From positions 6,042,501 to 6,106,500 of the forward strand of contig NZ_CP045354.1 in NCBI RefSeq assembly GCF_009363435.1: a DNA stretch of 64,000 bases. The letters are read 5' to 3'. Positions 34,018 to 42,867 of the stretch are shown piece after piece. Source of the stretch: Labrenzia sp. THAF82 (GTDB lineage Bacteria > Pseudomonadota > Alphaproteobacteria > Rhizobiales > Stappiaceae). Position 1 is the stretch's first letter, and each line of letters opens with the position of its first letter. The position numbers and the translations under genes were made by a program. Below the pieces are notes generated by a model, which was not told where the DNA came from, searched no databases, and was given only the letters and a program-made list of their open reading frames with translations.

Positions 34018-34791
34018 ATGTCTTCGGGCACCAAAGATGCAGAACCCTTGGTCGTTATGCGCAACATCTCCAAGCGATTTGGCGGGGTCCACGCGCTCTC
34101 GCAAGTCAATCTGGAGGCTTATGCAGGCGAAGTCCTTGCGATTGTCGGCGACAACGGGGCAGGCAAATCGACACTGATCAAGATTCTAACCGGCGTTTAT
34201 CAACCGACCGAGGGCGAAATATTCGTCGGCGGCGAACAACTCGTCATGAACAGCCACTCCGATGCGATCGATCAGGGCATCGATGCTGTGTATCAGACAC
34301 TGGCTCTTGCAGATCACCTCGATCCGGCAGCGAATATGTTCCTTGGAAACGAGCTCACCCGTTCTTTCCTCGGCATAACCACGCTCGACAACAAGAAGAT
34401 GCGCACCGAAACGGAGCGCGTGCTGTTTGAACGTCTCGGCGTTCGGTTACGCTCGCTCGATGTTCCCACAGCAAGCCTGTCTGGAGGTCAGCGACAGGCG
34501 GTGGCCATCGCGCGGGCCGTCTATCACGAGGGCCTTCGGGTCCTCGTGATGGACGAACCGACTGCGGCTCTCGGGCCCCAGGAAACAGCGCGCACGCTGA
34601 AACTCATCAAGACACTGAAGGAACAGGGCCTGGTGGTCATTTTGATCTCCCACTCCCTGGACGACGTTTTTGAAGTCGCCGACCGCGTTCATGTCCAGCG
34701 CCGCGGCAAATGTGCCGGCGTGGTCAAGGTAGCCGACAGTTCCCAGCAGGATGTGCTGGGTCTGATCGTCGGCGCGGAAGAAGCGGCTTAG
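34018..34791 (+). CDS. Sugar ABC transporter ATPase (single-domain CUT2, FrcA type)
   Basis: 257 residues, one nucleotide-binding domain: GDNGAGKST, LSGGQRQAVAIARAV, LVMDEPTAALGPQE, and SHSLDDVFEVADRV. Single-domain sugar ATPases of this length are typical of the rhizobial fructose system FrcBCA. The ATG at 34018 follows GGTGGAAC. The gene starts 135 bases after the first CUT2 system, same strand. Confidence 0.88.
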   Translation: MSSGTKDAEPLVVMRNISKRFGGVHALSQVNLEAYAGEVLAIVGDNGAGKSTLIKILTGVYQPTEGEIFVGGEQLVMNSHSDAIDQGIDAVYQTLALADHLDPAANMFLGNELTRSFLGITTLDNKKMRTETERVLFERLGVRLRSLDVPTASLSGGQRQAVAIARAVYHEGLRVLVMDEPTAALGPQETARTLKLIKTLKEQGLVVILISHSLDDVFEVADRVHVQRRGKCAGVVKVADSSQQDVLGLIVGAEEAA

Positions 34792-34800
34792 GAGGACAAG

Positions 34801-35928
34801 ATGGCAACAACCACACATCCTGGAACACCGATGAAGCTTTCAGAACGCATCGAGCCGTTCCTGGCCATTATCGGTCCGATGGTCATGATCCTGGCCATAC
34901 TTCTCTTCATGGGAGTGGCCGAACCGGCACGGTATTTCAGGCTTTCAAACCTGAACCTGATCCTTTTGGACGCTGCTCTTTATATGCCGATGGCAATGGC
35001 GATGACATTCGTCATAACCCAGCGAGGCATCGACCTTTCCATTGGCTCGATCGCGGCTCTGTCGAGCATCGTGATGGCGTTCCTGATCAAGCAATATGGA
35101 TTTTCAACGCCTATCGCAATTGCATTTGCACTGATGCTCGGCGCCCTGTTTGGCCTGATCAACGGTCTGGTGATCACCAAGTTCAAGGTTCCTGATCTGA
35201 TCGGCACCCTGGCCATGGACCTTGTCTATCGCGGACTTGCTCTTGTCATTGCCAAGGGCCTTGTGCTGGCGAGATTTCCGGATCTTATGACCGACATCGG
35301 CAGAGGACAGATCCCGGGCTTCATTCCCGTGCCGGTGATCATTGGCCTTTTGACAATGGCACTCGGCTACTGGCTGCTGAAGAAGACCTATTTCGGGCGC
35401 TACACAGTCGCAATCGGCTCCAATCCGGAAGCTGCGGAAATGACCGGGATCGCTGTCGATCGCTACAAGATTTATGCCTATGTTCTAATGGGTGCGTCAG
35501 CAGCACTCGCCGGCGTCATGCTGACAGGCAAACTGAACGCGATCCAGGCAACGTCAGCACCTTATTTCAACCTTCATGTCATTGCGGCGGTTGTCGTTGG
35601 CGGAACGTCTCTCTTTGGCGGGCGGGCTTCCATGCTCGGCTCACTGGCAGGTGTCCTGCTTCTGTCGATGATGATCAATGCATTGGTCACACTCAGGATC
35701 GAGTTCTTCTGGCAATCCGTTGCCTCCGGGGTCGTGATTGTTTCATCGGTGGCACTCTACACATGGCTTCAAAAGAAGGACCGTGACGGAGCCAAAGGTT
35801 TCGTGGCCGGTCTGACGACGCCCGAAAGCCTCAGGCTGCTGCGGCTGTGCGGCCTGATCAGCGGAGGACTGCTGCTTCTACTTCTCATTGGATCTCTGTT
35901 GTCTGGCGCACCCGTTGCCAGTGGCTGA
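34801..35928 (+). CDS. Sugar ABC transporter permease (CUT2, FrcC type)
   Basis: 375 residues. Hydrophobic spans with TQRGIDLSIGSIAALSS and IGSNPEAAEMTGIAVDRYKIYAY, the family stretches, then VVGGTSLFGGRASMLGSL. The C-terminus is long for the family: a polar loop (about 325-345) followed by an extra hydrophobic segment (LCGLISGGLLLLLLIGSLL), so the tail may re-enter the membrane. AGGAGG precedes the ATG. Confidence 0.88.
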   Translation: MATTTHPGTPMKLSERIEPFLAIIGPMVMILAILLFMGVAEPARYFRLSNLNLILLDAALYMPMAMAMTFVITQRGIDLSIGSIAALSSIVMAFLIKQYGFSTPIAIAFALMLGALFGLINGLVITKFKVPDLIGTLAMDLVYRGLALVIAKGLVLARFPDLMTDIGRGQIPGFIPVPVIIGLLTMALGYWLLKKTYFGRYTVAIGSNPEAAEMTGIAVDRYKIYAYVLMGASAALAGVMLTGKLNAIQATSAPYFNLHVIAAVVVGGTSLFGGRASMLGSLAGVLLLSMMINALVTLRIEFFWQSVASGVVIVSSVALYTWLQKKDRDGAKGFVAGLTTPESLRLLRLCGLISGGLLLLLLIGSLLSGAPVASG

Positions 35929-35965
35929 GATCCCTTACCGCGGCATTCATCACAGGGAGGAAAAG

Positions 35966-37108
35966 ATGATGAATACACTGCTTAAGTCCACACTCGCTCT
36001 CCTGCTGCTATCCGGCACGAGCGCACTTGCTGAAGATAAATTGCCTTTGAAGGAGCTGCCCGGTATCGCAGACCGCGACTACTGGGTCCCCGGGGAGGTA
36101 AACGCGGAAGGAAAACTGGAGGCACTGCAGGCGGTTGTCGGTGCTGAAGGCGTGCCCTTTACCGGAACGCAGGAAAAGCCGGTGGAAATCGCGTTGATCT
36201 ACCCATCGGCGGACACATCCGACTTCTGGGCGAGAAACTATCTGGCTTTGACAAAGCGCCTGGATGAACTCGGCATCAAATACAACACCACCGAGTTTGC
36301 CAGCCGTCAGATTGAACACTCGCTTCAGTCGACCTATGCCAATCAGGTGCTCCAGGACGGAGACATTTATGACTATGTGATCTTCGGTCCGTCCGAACTG
36401 GCCATTCAGGCCGACAACATCGACAAACTGGCCGAGAATGAAGACTTCACAACGTACGTTTGGGCATTCCACACGCCGCTAAAGGACCTGAAGAACCAGC
36501 CTGACGTGTGGTTCGACTTCTCGTCGGCAGCAGGTGCTCTTGTCATGTGCGACTATATGCTGGAGCGTCTCGGGTCGGATGTCACCATGGCAATGAACCG
36601 GGGTATTCCGGGTATCACAGACGATCAGCGGTCCGGTGATTTCAAAGACTGCGTCATGGAAAAAGGCAACTGGAAAGTCGCTTACGAGCACTATGGCGAA
36701 TATCAGCGTGAAGGTGGATTTGAAGGCACAAGCCTGATCCTTCAGGCCTATCCGGAAGCAACCATCATCCACAACGCCAACACCGCCATGGCGATGGGCA
36801 GCGTTGAGGCGCAAGTTTCGGTTGGCAAGGAAAAGGAAGTCTTTTCGACCGGCTGGGGCGGTACAGGCCTTGAGCTTGATGCCATTCGCCGTGGCGAGTT
36901 GGACGCAACGCCCATGCGCATGGGTGACGATGTCGGTGCTGCGACAGCTGAAGCGATCAAGGCCGATCTGGAAGATCGCGCGAGCGAACTGCCACTTGTT
37001 TTCCTCGGCAGGATCACCGTTGCCCATGATCAGCTTGAGGCGGCAGAACTTGATGCTCTTCAACAAGAAGCCTTCCGCTTCTCCGGCATTGGTGCGCTTG
37101 AGCGCTAA
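35966..37108 (+). CDS. Sugar ABC transporter substrate-binding protein, second CUT2 system
   Basis: 380 residues, Sec signal LLKSTLALLLLSGTSALAED. A long mature N-terminus (about 60 residues) precedes the type I binding fold beginning VEIALIYPSADTSDFWARNY. YDYVIFGPSEL, NRGIPGITDDQRSGDF and VFSTGWGGTGLELDAIRRGELDATPMR are visible. The ligand is not deducible. A tandem ATG at 35966/35969 follows GGGAGG; the frame extends upstream into the permease gene. Confidence 0.87.
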   Translation: MMNTLLKSTLALLLLSGTSALAEDKLPLKELPGIADRDYWVPGEVNAEGKLEALQAVVGAEGVPFTGTQEKPVEIALIYPSADTSDFWARNYLALTKRLDELGIKYNTTEFASRQIEHSLQSTYANQVLQDGDIYDYVIFGPSELAIQADNIDKLAENEDFTTYVWAFHTPLKDLKNQPDVWFDFSSAAGALVMCDYMLERLGSDVTMAMNRGIPGITDDQRSGDFKDCVMEKGNWKVAYEHYGEYQREGGFEGTSLILQAYPEATIIHNANTAMAMGSVEAQVSVGKEKEVFSTGWGGTGLELDAIRRGELDATPMRMGDDVGAATAEAIKADLEDRASELPLVFLGRITVAHDQLEAAELDALQQEAFRFSGIGALER

Positions 37109-37395
37109 CCGGTCTGAACTAAGCCCTGGACACCTGCCCGGGGCTGGATAAAAGCCTTTAACTTCACTTGACTGGTGGGATGTTTCCGCTCACATATGTG
37201 ATCGATAACATCCCATCTCTTTGTCGGAAGGACAGTTTGTCCTACCCTGCCATTGGGAGGTGGCACCGGTATCCAGGCAAGCCTCCATCGCTTGCTGAGG
37301 ACACCCGACACCCCTTCAGGATCTTTGTTCCTGATGGGCGCCAGAGCATGTGATGGAATTGCACCGGTGTGCTGAGACTACCTGGAGGCAAAGGG
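37109..37395. other. Intergenic region before lacI 4 with weak hairpin and operator
   Basis: About 290 bases. AGCCCTGG (37122-37129) and CCGGGGCT (37138-37145) form an imperfect stem after the binding-protein gene. TTGACT at 37168-37173 may be a -35 element. The LacI-type operator at 37196-37211 follows. No further gene. Confidence 0.5.
37196..37211. promoter_or_regulatory. LacI-type operator upstream of lacI 4
   Basis: ATGTGATCGATAACAT, one mismatch from the perfect ATGTTATCGATAACAT. About 185 bases before the regulator start and 25 bases after a possible -35 TTGACT, so it probably governs a promoter with a long leader. Confidence 0.6.
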
Positions 37396-38427
37396 GTGAC
37401 GGAGCAAAGCGGTAAACCAAGTCCGGTCACGATGCGGGATGTCGCAAAAGCTGCGGGCGTTTCCCGAATGACCGTGTCCCGCGCCCTGCGAAAGGACAGC
37501 CCCGTTTCTCCGGAAACACGAGCGCATATCCTGAAAATCGTTCGGGACATGAACTATGTTCCCGACCAGATGGCAGGCAGCCTGACAACCAAGAAGTCCG
37601 GCTTCGTCGCAACTCTCCTGCCTTCCCTCAACAACCTTCATTTTGCGCTGACAGTGCAATCGCTCACCGAAGAGCTTGAGGAAATCGGATTGCAGATCCT
37701 GCTCGGCCACACGGCTTACTCGGCTGACAGGGAAGAAGAGCTGCTTGAAACAATGCTTCGGCGTCGGCCGGAAGCCATAGTTCTTTCCTATGACGGTCAC
37801 ACCGACAGGACAAGGCGCTTGATGGAAGACGCAGCCGTTCCCGTTGTTGAAATCTGGGAGAAGCCTGACCGTCCGATTGCGCATACAGTCGGGTTTTCCA
37901 ACTTCGAAGCCGCCAAGAAAATGACTGAGCAAGTCATCGCAAAAGGATATGAACGGATTGCCTTTGTGGGCGAAAGCCAGGATGACTGGACCCGTGGTGC
38001 GGCGCGGCGCATGGGCTTTGTTTCCGCCATGGAACACGCCGGACTGGATTGTCATCGGCTGATCGGCTTCGGCATGCCGCCACTTTCCATTGAGAGCGGT
38101 GCTGCTGCCGCGTCGCAGTTGATGCGAGACCATCCGGACACGCAATGTCTGATCTGTGTTTCGGACGTTGCTGCATTCGGGGCGCAAAGCTGGCTCTTGT
38201 CGCAGGGATACAAGATCCCCGGCGATATTGCTGTTGCTGGCTTTGGTAACTTCGAGGTGTCCCGCTTTGCCACCCCGAGCATCTCGACAGTGGTCGTCAA
38301 TCCTGAAGGGATCGGTCGGGAAACAGGCAAGCTTTTGAAGAAGCTGTTTTCCTCAAGCGATCCGTTGCTTAGCGCGCCCCAACACATAGATGTGCCGGCG
38401 ACCGTCGCCTTTCGACAGAGCTGCTGA
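37396..38427 (+). CDS. LacI-family regulator (GntR-like subgroup) 4
   Basis: 343 residues. Helix-turn-helix TMRDVAKAAGVSRMTVSRAL, then the ligand domain with GHTDRTRRLMEDAAVPVVEIWE, nearly parallel to regulator 1 (24156-25172), of which it looks like a paralogue. GTG start at 37396 after GGAGG with a seven-base gap; an upstream GTG at 37369 has no ribosome site. It directly precedes the CUT1 transporter operon, whose leader holds two operators. Confidence 0.88.
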   Translation: MTEQSGKPSPVTMRDVAKAAGVSRMTVSRALRKDSPVSPETRAHILKIVRDMNYVPDQMAGSLTTKKSGFVATLLPSLNNLHFALTVQSLTEELEEIGLQILLGHTAYSADREEELLETMLRRRPEAIVLSYDGHTDRTRRLMEDAAVPVVEIWEKPDRPIAHTVGFSNFEAAKKMTEQVIAKGYERIAFVGESQDDWTRGAARRMGFVSAMEHAGLDCHRLIGFGMPPLSIESGAAAASQLMRDHPDTQCLICVSDVAAFGAQSWLLSQGYKIPGDIAVAGFGNFEVSRFATPSISTVVVNPEGIGRETGKLLKKLFSSSDPLLSAPQHIDVPATVAFRQSC

Positions 38428-38472
38428 GCCCACTCTCCAACGAAGATTCTTCCCTCAGCGTCAAAAAAATAC

Positions 38473-38512
38473 TTGTTACCGATAACATTTCTGCTAATGT
38501 GACCGGTAACAT
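38473..38512 (+). promoter_or_regulatory. Two LacI-type operators before the CUT1 operon
   Basis: TTGTTACCGATAACAT (38473-38488) and ATGTGACCGGTAACAT (38497-38512), centres 24 bases apart. The first has a hybrid centre (CCGA), half of each operator class seen in this window. TTGTTA (38473-38478) and TAATGT (38495-38500) with a 16-base spacer may be the promoter, which the repressor would cover. Confidence 0.7.
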
Positions 38513-38551
38513 AACAGTGCCAATGAAGAGTTTGGCGGCTCGGGAGGAAAC

Positions 38552-39643
38552 ATGCCTCGTATTCATCTGGAAAATCTGGTGAAGCGATACGGCGACTTTG
38601 AAGTCCTGCACGGTATCAATCTGGAAATGCACGAGAACGAGTTCACCGTTCTTGTCGGGCCATCGGGCTGCGGTAAGTCGACAACATTGCGCATGATCGC
38701 GGGCCTGGAGACCGTGAGCTCCGGCGAAATCTATATCAACGAAAAGCCGGTCAGTCATCTGGAGCCAAAGGCCCGTGACCTGGCAATGGTCTTCCAGGAC
38801 TATGCGCTTTATCCGCATATGAATGTCGCCAAGAACATGTCGTTCGCATTGAGACTGCAAAGGCGGCCCAAAGCGGAAATCGACCAGAAAGTCGGCGCAG
38901 TTGCGGATATGCTCGGCCTGACCAAGTTCCTGCACAGAAAGCCTGGAGAACTATCCGGCGGACAACGGCAGCGAGTTGCCATGGGGCGGGCCCTGACCCG
39001 CGACGCCGGCACGTTTCTTTTCGATGAACCGCTATCGAACCTGGACGCCAAGCTTCGCGGCCAGATGCGTGCCGAACTGGCGCTCATGCGCCAAAAGGTG
39101 CGCAAGAACATGATTTATGTGACCCACGACCAGATCGAAGCCATGACGTTGGCTGATCGGATCGTCGTCATGCATGGCGGCTATATCCAGCAACAGGGAA
39201 CACCGGAAGAACTCTTCAAAAGACCGGTCAACAAATTCGTTGCCGGATTTCTGGGGTCTCCGCCCATGAATTTTCTGGATGCCAATCTGGAGGAGCGCGA
39301 CGGCCAGCTTTTTGTGCAAGGAGCGGGTTTCGACATCGCGTTGCCGGAAGACAAGATCGCCGCGGCCAAGGCCCATAGCGATGCCACCCTCACATTGGGC
39401 ATCCGGCCGTCGGATCTTCATTTCAACCCGGACGCACCGGACGAAAGTTCCATCGATCTCAAGGTAATCGTCTCTGAATACATCGGCGCACAGTCAGTGC
39501 TGTTGTGCGCGTGCGGCGACCAGAATGTCGAAGTCGAATTGAAGTCGGAAACACCTATCGACTTGGGTGAAACACTGAGATTTGCGGTCAACACGGAGGG
39601 TATTCACATGTTCGACCGCGAGACAGAGGTTGCCATTCGGTGA
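38552..39643 (+). CDS. Sugar ABC transporter ATPase (CUT1, MalK/UgpC type)
   Basis: 363 residues. Walker A GPSGCGKST at 36-44, LSGGQRQRVAMGRALT, TFLFDEPLSNLDAK, THDQIEAMTLADR, and a C-terminal regulatory domain with FLGSPPMNFLDANL and LGIRPSDLHF. MalK-type ATPase energising a CUT1 importer. First gene of a six-gene operon; GGAGG precedes the ATG. Confidence 0.92.
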   Translation: MPRIHLENLVKRYGDFEVLHGINLEMHENEFTVLVGPSGCGKSTTLRMIAGLETVSSGEIYINEKPVSHLEPKARDLAMVFQDYALYPHMNVAKNMSFALRLQRRPKAEIDQKVGAVADMLGLTKFLHRKPGELSGGQRQRVAMGRALTRDAGTFLFDEPLSNLDAKLRGQMRAELALMRQKVRKNMIYVTHDQIEAMTLADRIVVMHGGYIQQQGTPEELFKRPVNKFVAGFLGSPPMNFLDANLEERDGQLFVQGAGFDIALPEDKIAAAKAHSDATLTLGIRPSDLHFNPDAPDESSIDLKVIVSEYIGAQSVLLCACGDQNVEVELKSETPIDLGETLRFAVNTEGIHMFDRETEVAIR

Positions 39644-39672
39644 TCTGAGAATTGTTGCAAGGGAGGAGTAAT

Positions 39673-41004
39673 ATGCTGAGTTATCTGAAAACAACCGTAT
39701 GCGCTGCCGCCGGGCTGGCCATGGCCGCGACTTCGGCCATCGCAGACCCTTACGCGGATTATAGCGGTGAAACACTGGTCGTGAATTTTCCTGCTCACCC
39801 GCATTTCGATGCGGTCATGAAGGTGCTGCCGGAATTCACCAAGGAAACAGGTATCAATGTTGAAGTCGACCAGCTTCAATATCTGAAAATGCGCGAACGT
39901 CAGACGCTTGAGCTGACCAAGAACAAGGGCGACTACGACCTGATCGCCTATGTCGTCTTTTCCAAGGCTGACTATGTTTATGCCGATCAGCTGGAAAATC
40001 TTGCACGCTATTTCATGAACCCGAAGCTTGCTGACCCGAATTTCGACGCAGAAGATCTGATCGATGGATACGTCGCCAATATCGGCGTCGCGGGTGGCAA
40101 AAAGGGATATCTTCCGGGCCCGACCGGCTCCTTGTTCGGCCTGCCGTTTGGATCGGAAACATCCATCCTCGGTTACCGGAAGGACATTTTCGAAAAGCAT
40201 GACCTCAAGGTTCCCGAAACCTATGATGAGCTTCTCGAACTTGCCTGCCTGATCCCCGAACTGGAACCAGGCATGGGCGGTTTGGCCTCACGTGCCGCTT
40301 CAGGTCACCACGCCAGCCACGCCTTCCTGCTTCACCTTGCTCCGCTTGGCGGCAGAATTTTCGATGACGAGTGGAACCCGATCGTCGACAACGAAGCCGG
40401 TGTCAAAGCGGCCGAGGCGTTGAAAAAGATCGTGAACTGCGGTGCTGAAGGATCCAAGACATTCGGCTTTGCTGAAGCAGGCGCTTCTTTCCTGCAGGGC
40501 AATTCCGCAATGTTCCTCGACTCCACCGTCTTTGCCGGTCAGGTCAACAATCCCGACAAATCTAAGGTGGTTGGCAAGATTGGCTGGGCTCCGCACCCCG
40601 TTGGCGTGCGCGCCGGCTCCCAAACCGGTGGCTTTGGCATCGGCATTCCGAAAAACGCGCCGAACAAAGACGCAGCCTTCCTGCTGATGCAGTGGCTGAC
40701 ATCGAAAAAAGCCGACAAACTGATTGCGCTCGCAGGTGGCAATCCGTCCCGTTATTCGACGCACTCTGATCCTGAAGTGAACGAGAAGTTTCCGCACATG
40801 GAAACCTTCGGCGAAGCATTGAAGAATGCCGATCCCGACTGGCGTCCGATTATCCCTGTCTGGGGTAAGATCAACGCTGATCTGGGCACCACGCTCTCCA
40901 AGATCATCGTCGACGACTTCCCGATCCAGGAATCCCTCGAAGGCGTCTCGGTACGGACCCGTGCCCTCATGGATGAGGCCGGTTACTACACCTGGACCCA
41001 ATAA
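39673..41004 (+). CDS. Sugar ABC transporter substrate-binding protein (CUT1)
   Basis: 443 residues, Sec signal ending ATSAIADP. Type 1 extracellular solute-binding fold: LVVNFPAHPHFDAVMKVLPEFTKETGINVEVDQ, then DLIAYVVFSKADY, FGLPFGSETSILGYRKDIF and QGNSAMFLDSTVFAGQV. Ligand not deducible; linkage to an SMP-30 lactonase and GntR-like regulators suggests a sugar, lactone or aldonate. GGGAGGAG precedes the ATG at 39673. Confidence 0.9.
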   Translation: MLSYLKTTVCAAAGLAMAATSAIADPYADYSGETLVVNFPAHPHFDAVMKVLPEFTKETGINVEVDQLQYLKMRERQTLELTKNKGDYDLIAYVVFSKADYVYADQLENLARYFMNPKLADPNFDAEDLIDGYVANIGVAGGKKGYLPGPTGSLFGLPFGSETSILGYRKDIFEKHDLKVPETYDELLELACLIPELEPGMGGLASRAASGHHASHAFLLHLAPLGGRIFDDEWNPIVDNEAGVKAAEALKKIVNCGAEGSKTFGFAEAGASFLQGNSAMFLDSTVFAGQVNNPDKSKVVGKIGWAPHPVGVRAGSQTGGFGIGIPKNAPNKDAAFLLMQWLTSKKADKLIALAGGNPSRYSTHSDPEVNEKFPHMETFGEALKNADPDWRPIIPVWGKINADLGTTLSKIIVDDFPIQESLEGVSVRTRALMDEAGYYTWTQ

Positions 41005-41012
41005 AATCCTGT

Positions 41013-41035
41013 CCCCCACGGCCCAGCCGTGGGGG
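41013..41035 (+). terminator. Hairpin between binding-protein and permease genes
   Basis: CCCCCACGGC (41013-41022) and GCCGTGGGGG (41026-41035), a perfect 10-bp stem with a three-base loop. No T tract follows. It lies in the 67-base gap after the binding-protein gene, like the stems at 7083-7113 and 33894-33927, and probably sets binding-protein excess over permeases. Confidence 0.7.
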
Positions 41036-41071
41036 CCTCCAATTCAATCGTGACATTGAAAGCGATCAGCA

Positions 41072-41995
41072 ATGAGCGTTGCGATCAAGGCCAACAGGCT
41101 GACCCCCTATCTGTTTCTGGCGCCTGCCGGGATCATCCTCATCATCGCGCTGCTCTATCCGATCGGCTACATGGTGTATGCCAGTTTTCTGGACTGGAGC
41201 CCCAGCCAACGGATCGGCCAGGCCGAATTCATCGGATTGCGCAACTACATCAATCTGATGAGCGATGAAGCCTTTCGCGAGAGTTTCTGGGTCACCATCC
41301 GATTTGCTGCGGTTGTCGTGACGTTGGAAATGGCGTTAGGCGTCGGGCTGGCACTGCTTCTGGATCGCAACATTCCCGGAATGGCCGTCCTGCGCACGGT
41401 TTTCATCCTGCCGATGATGATCGCGCCCATCGTTGTCGGTCTCATGTGGCGCTACATGTACCACCCGACCGTCGGGATCTTCAATCGCACCCTCAAGGAT
41501 ATGGGACTGGAAGGCATCCCCTGGCTTTCCGACAGTACATGGTCGTTCATTGCAGTCGTGATCGCCGATGTCTGGCAATGGACCCCCTTCATTTTCATCC
41601 TCGCTCTCGCTGCAATGCAATCCCTGCCCCGGTCCGCGCTGGAGGCTGCCGAGATCGACGGGGCGAGCGAGTGGCAGAAGATCATTCTCATCAAACTTCC
41701 CCTTATGATGCCGGTCCTGATCGTGACACTGCTTCTACGCCTGATTGATGCGTTCAAGGTTTTGGAAGTCATTCTGGTTCTGACAAATGGCGGTCCTGGT
41801 CTTTCAACTGAAATTCTTGCGCTGAGGATCTTCAGAACCGCTCAGGAATTTCAGGAGCTCGGCGAGGCCGCGGCCATGTCGAATGTCCTCCTGATGCTGC
41901 TCATGGCCATCACAATCGGGATGTTTGCTTACAACCGCGTGCAGGAAGCGCGCGCTGCCAGGCAACGGGCGATTGCCGAAAAGGGAGATGACTGA
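41072..41995 (+). CDS. Sugar ABC transporter permease 1 (CUT1, MalF type)
   Basis: 307 residues, six hydrophobic spans. LTPYLFLAPAGIILIIALLYPIGYM at the start and EAA loop LEAAEIDGASEWQKIILIKLP. Weak ribosome site. Its stop overlaps the next ATG (TGATG). Confidence 0.9.
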   Translation: MSVAIKANRLTPYLFLAPAGIILIIALLYPIGYMVYASFLDWSPSQRIGQAEFIGLRNYINLMSDEAFRESFWVTIRFAAVVVTLEMALGVGLALLLDRNIPGMAVLRTVFILPMMIAPIVVGLMWRYMYHPTVGIFNRTLKDMGLEGIPWLSDSTWSFIAVVIADVWQWTPFIFILALAAMQSLPRSALEAAEIDGASEWQKIILIKLPLMMPVLIVTLLLRLIDAFKVLEVILVLTNGGPGLSTEILALRIFRTAQEFQELGEAAAMSNVLLMLLMAITIGMFAYNRVQEARAARQRAIAEKGDD

Positions 41996-42867
41996 TGGCG
42001 TCCCAAACACAGACCCGCAATCCTGCCTTTTACGCCCTGATCGCAGCACTTGTGTTCATGAGCGCGGGCCCGATTGCGCTCATGCTGGCAACATCGTTCA
42101 AGACCAATGTCGACGTCTACGACGCTTCGGTTTCCGCATTCTTCTTCACGCCGACAATCCAGAACTACGAAACCGTTTTGTGCAATGTTCTGTGGTATGA
42201 GCCGGCGCATGTGGACTATTGCGACCCGACCTTCGGGCGCGCCTTGAAGAACTCCCTGATCGTCGGCCTGATCTCAACCGGGCTGACGCTGGTGATCGGC
42301 TGCATGGCGGCCTATGCGCTGGTGCGCTTCCGCTTCATGGGACGCGGTACGGTCTCCATGACCACCCTATTGATGCGCATGGTTCCACCGGCGGTTCTGT
42401 TGGTGCCTGTATTCGGTATCTGGACCTTCCAGTTCGGTCTGGACCAGACCTACACCGGCATCATTCTGATCTATACGGCCATGAACCTGCCATTCGTGAT
42501 CTGGATCCTGCAGAGTTTCATTGTGCAGGTACCGATCCAGCTGGAAGAGGCTGCCCGCATGGATGGGGCCAACCCCTTCCAGGTCTTCTTTCTGGTGGTG
42601 CTGCCGATTATTCAGCCCGGGCTCGCAGCTGCGGCGATCTTCACGTTCCGCATCGCCTGGAACGAGTTTCTTCTGGCCAACGCTCTCTCCGGCAGATCAA
42701 CCAGAACAGTACCGGTCACGATCGTGAACTCGATTACCGAATATGACATTGATTGGGGAGTGATCATGGCGACTGGCATGTTGCTGGCGATTCCGCCGAT
42801 CCTCTTCACCTTTGTTGCATCAAAGCAGATCATCACCGGAATGACGGCGGGGGCCGTCAAGGGATGA
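41995..42867 (+). CDS. Sugar ABC transporter permease 2 (CUT1, MalG type)
   Basis: 290 residues, six spans. EAA loop LEEAARMDGANPFQVFFLVVLP; C-terminus ends QIITGMTAGAVKG, the usual MalG-type end. An insertion near residue 60-75 (ETVLCNVLWYEPAHVDYCDP) puts two cysteines in a predicted periplasmic loop, which is not common. Its stop overlaps the start of the b561-type gene. Confidence 0.9.
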   Translation: MASQTQTRNPAFYALIAALVFMSAGPIALMLATSFKTNVDVYDASVSAFFFTPTIQNYETVLCNVLWYEPAHVDYCDPTFGRALKNSLIVGLISTGLTLVIGCMAAYALVRFRFMGRGTVSMTTLLMRMVPPAVLLVPVFGIWTFQFGLDQTYTGIILIYTAMNLPFVIWILQSFIVQVPIQLEEAARMDGANPFQVFFLVVLPIIQPGLAAAAIFTFRIAWNEFLLANALSGRSTRTVPVTIVNSITEYDIDWGVIMATGMLLAIPPILFTFVASKQIITGMTAGAVKG

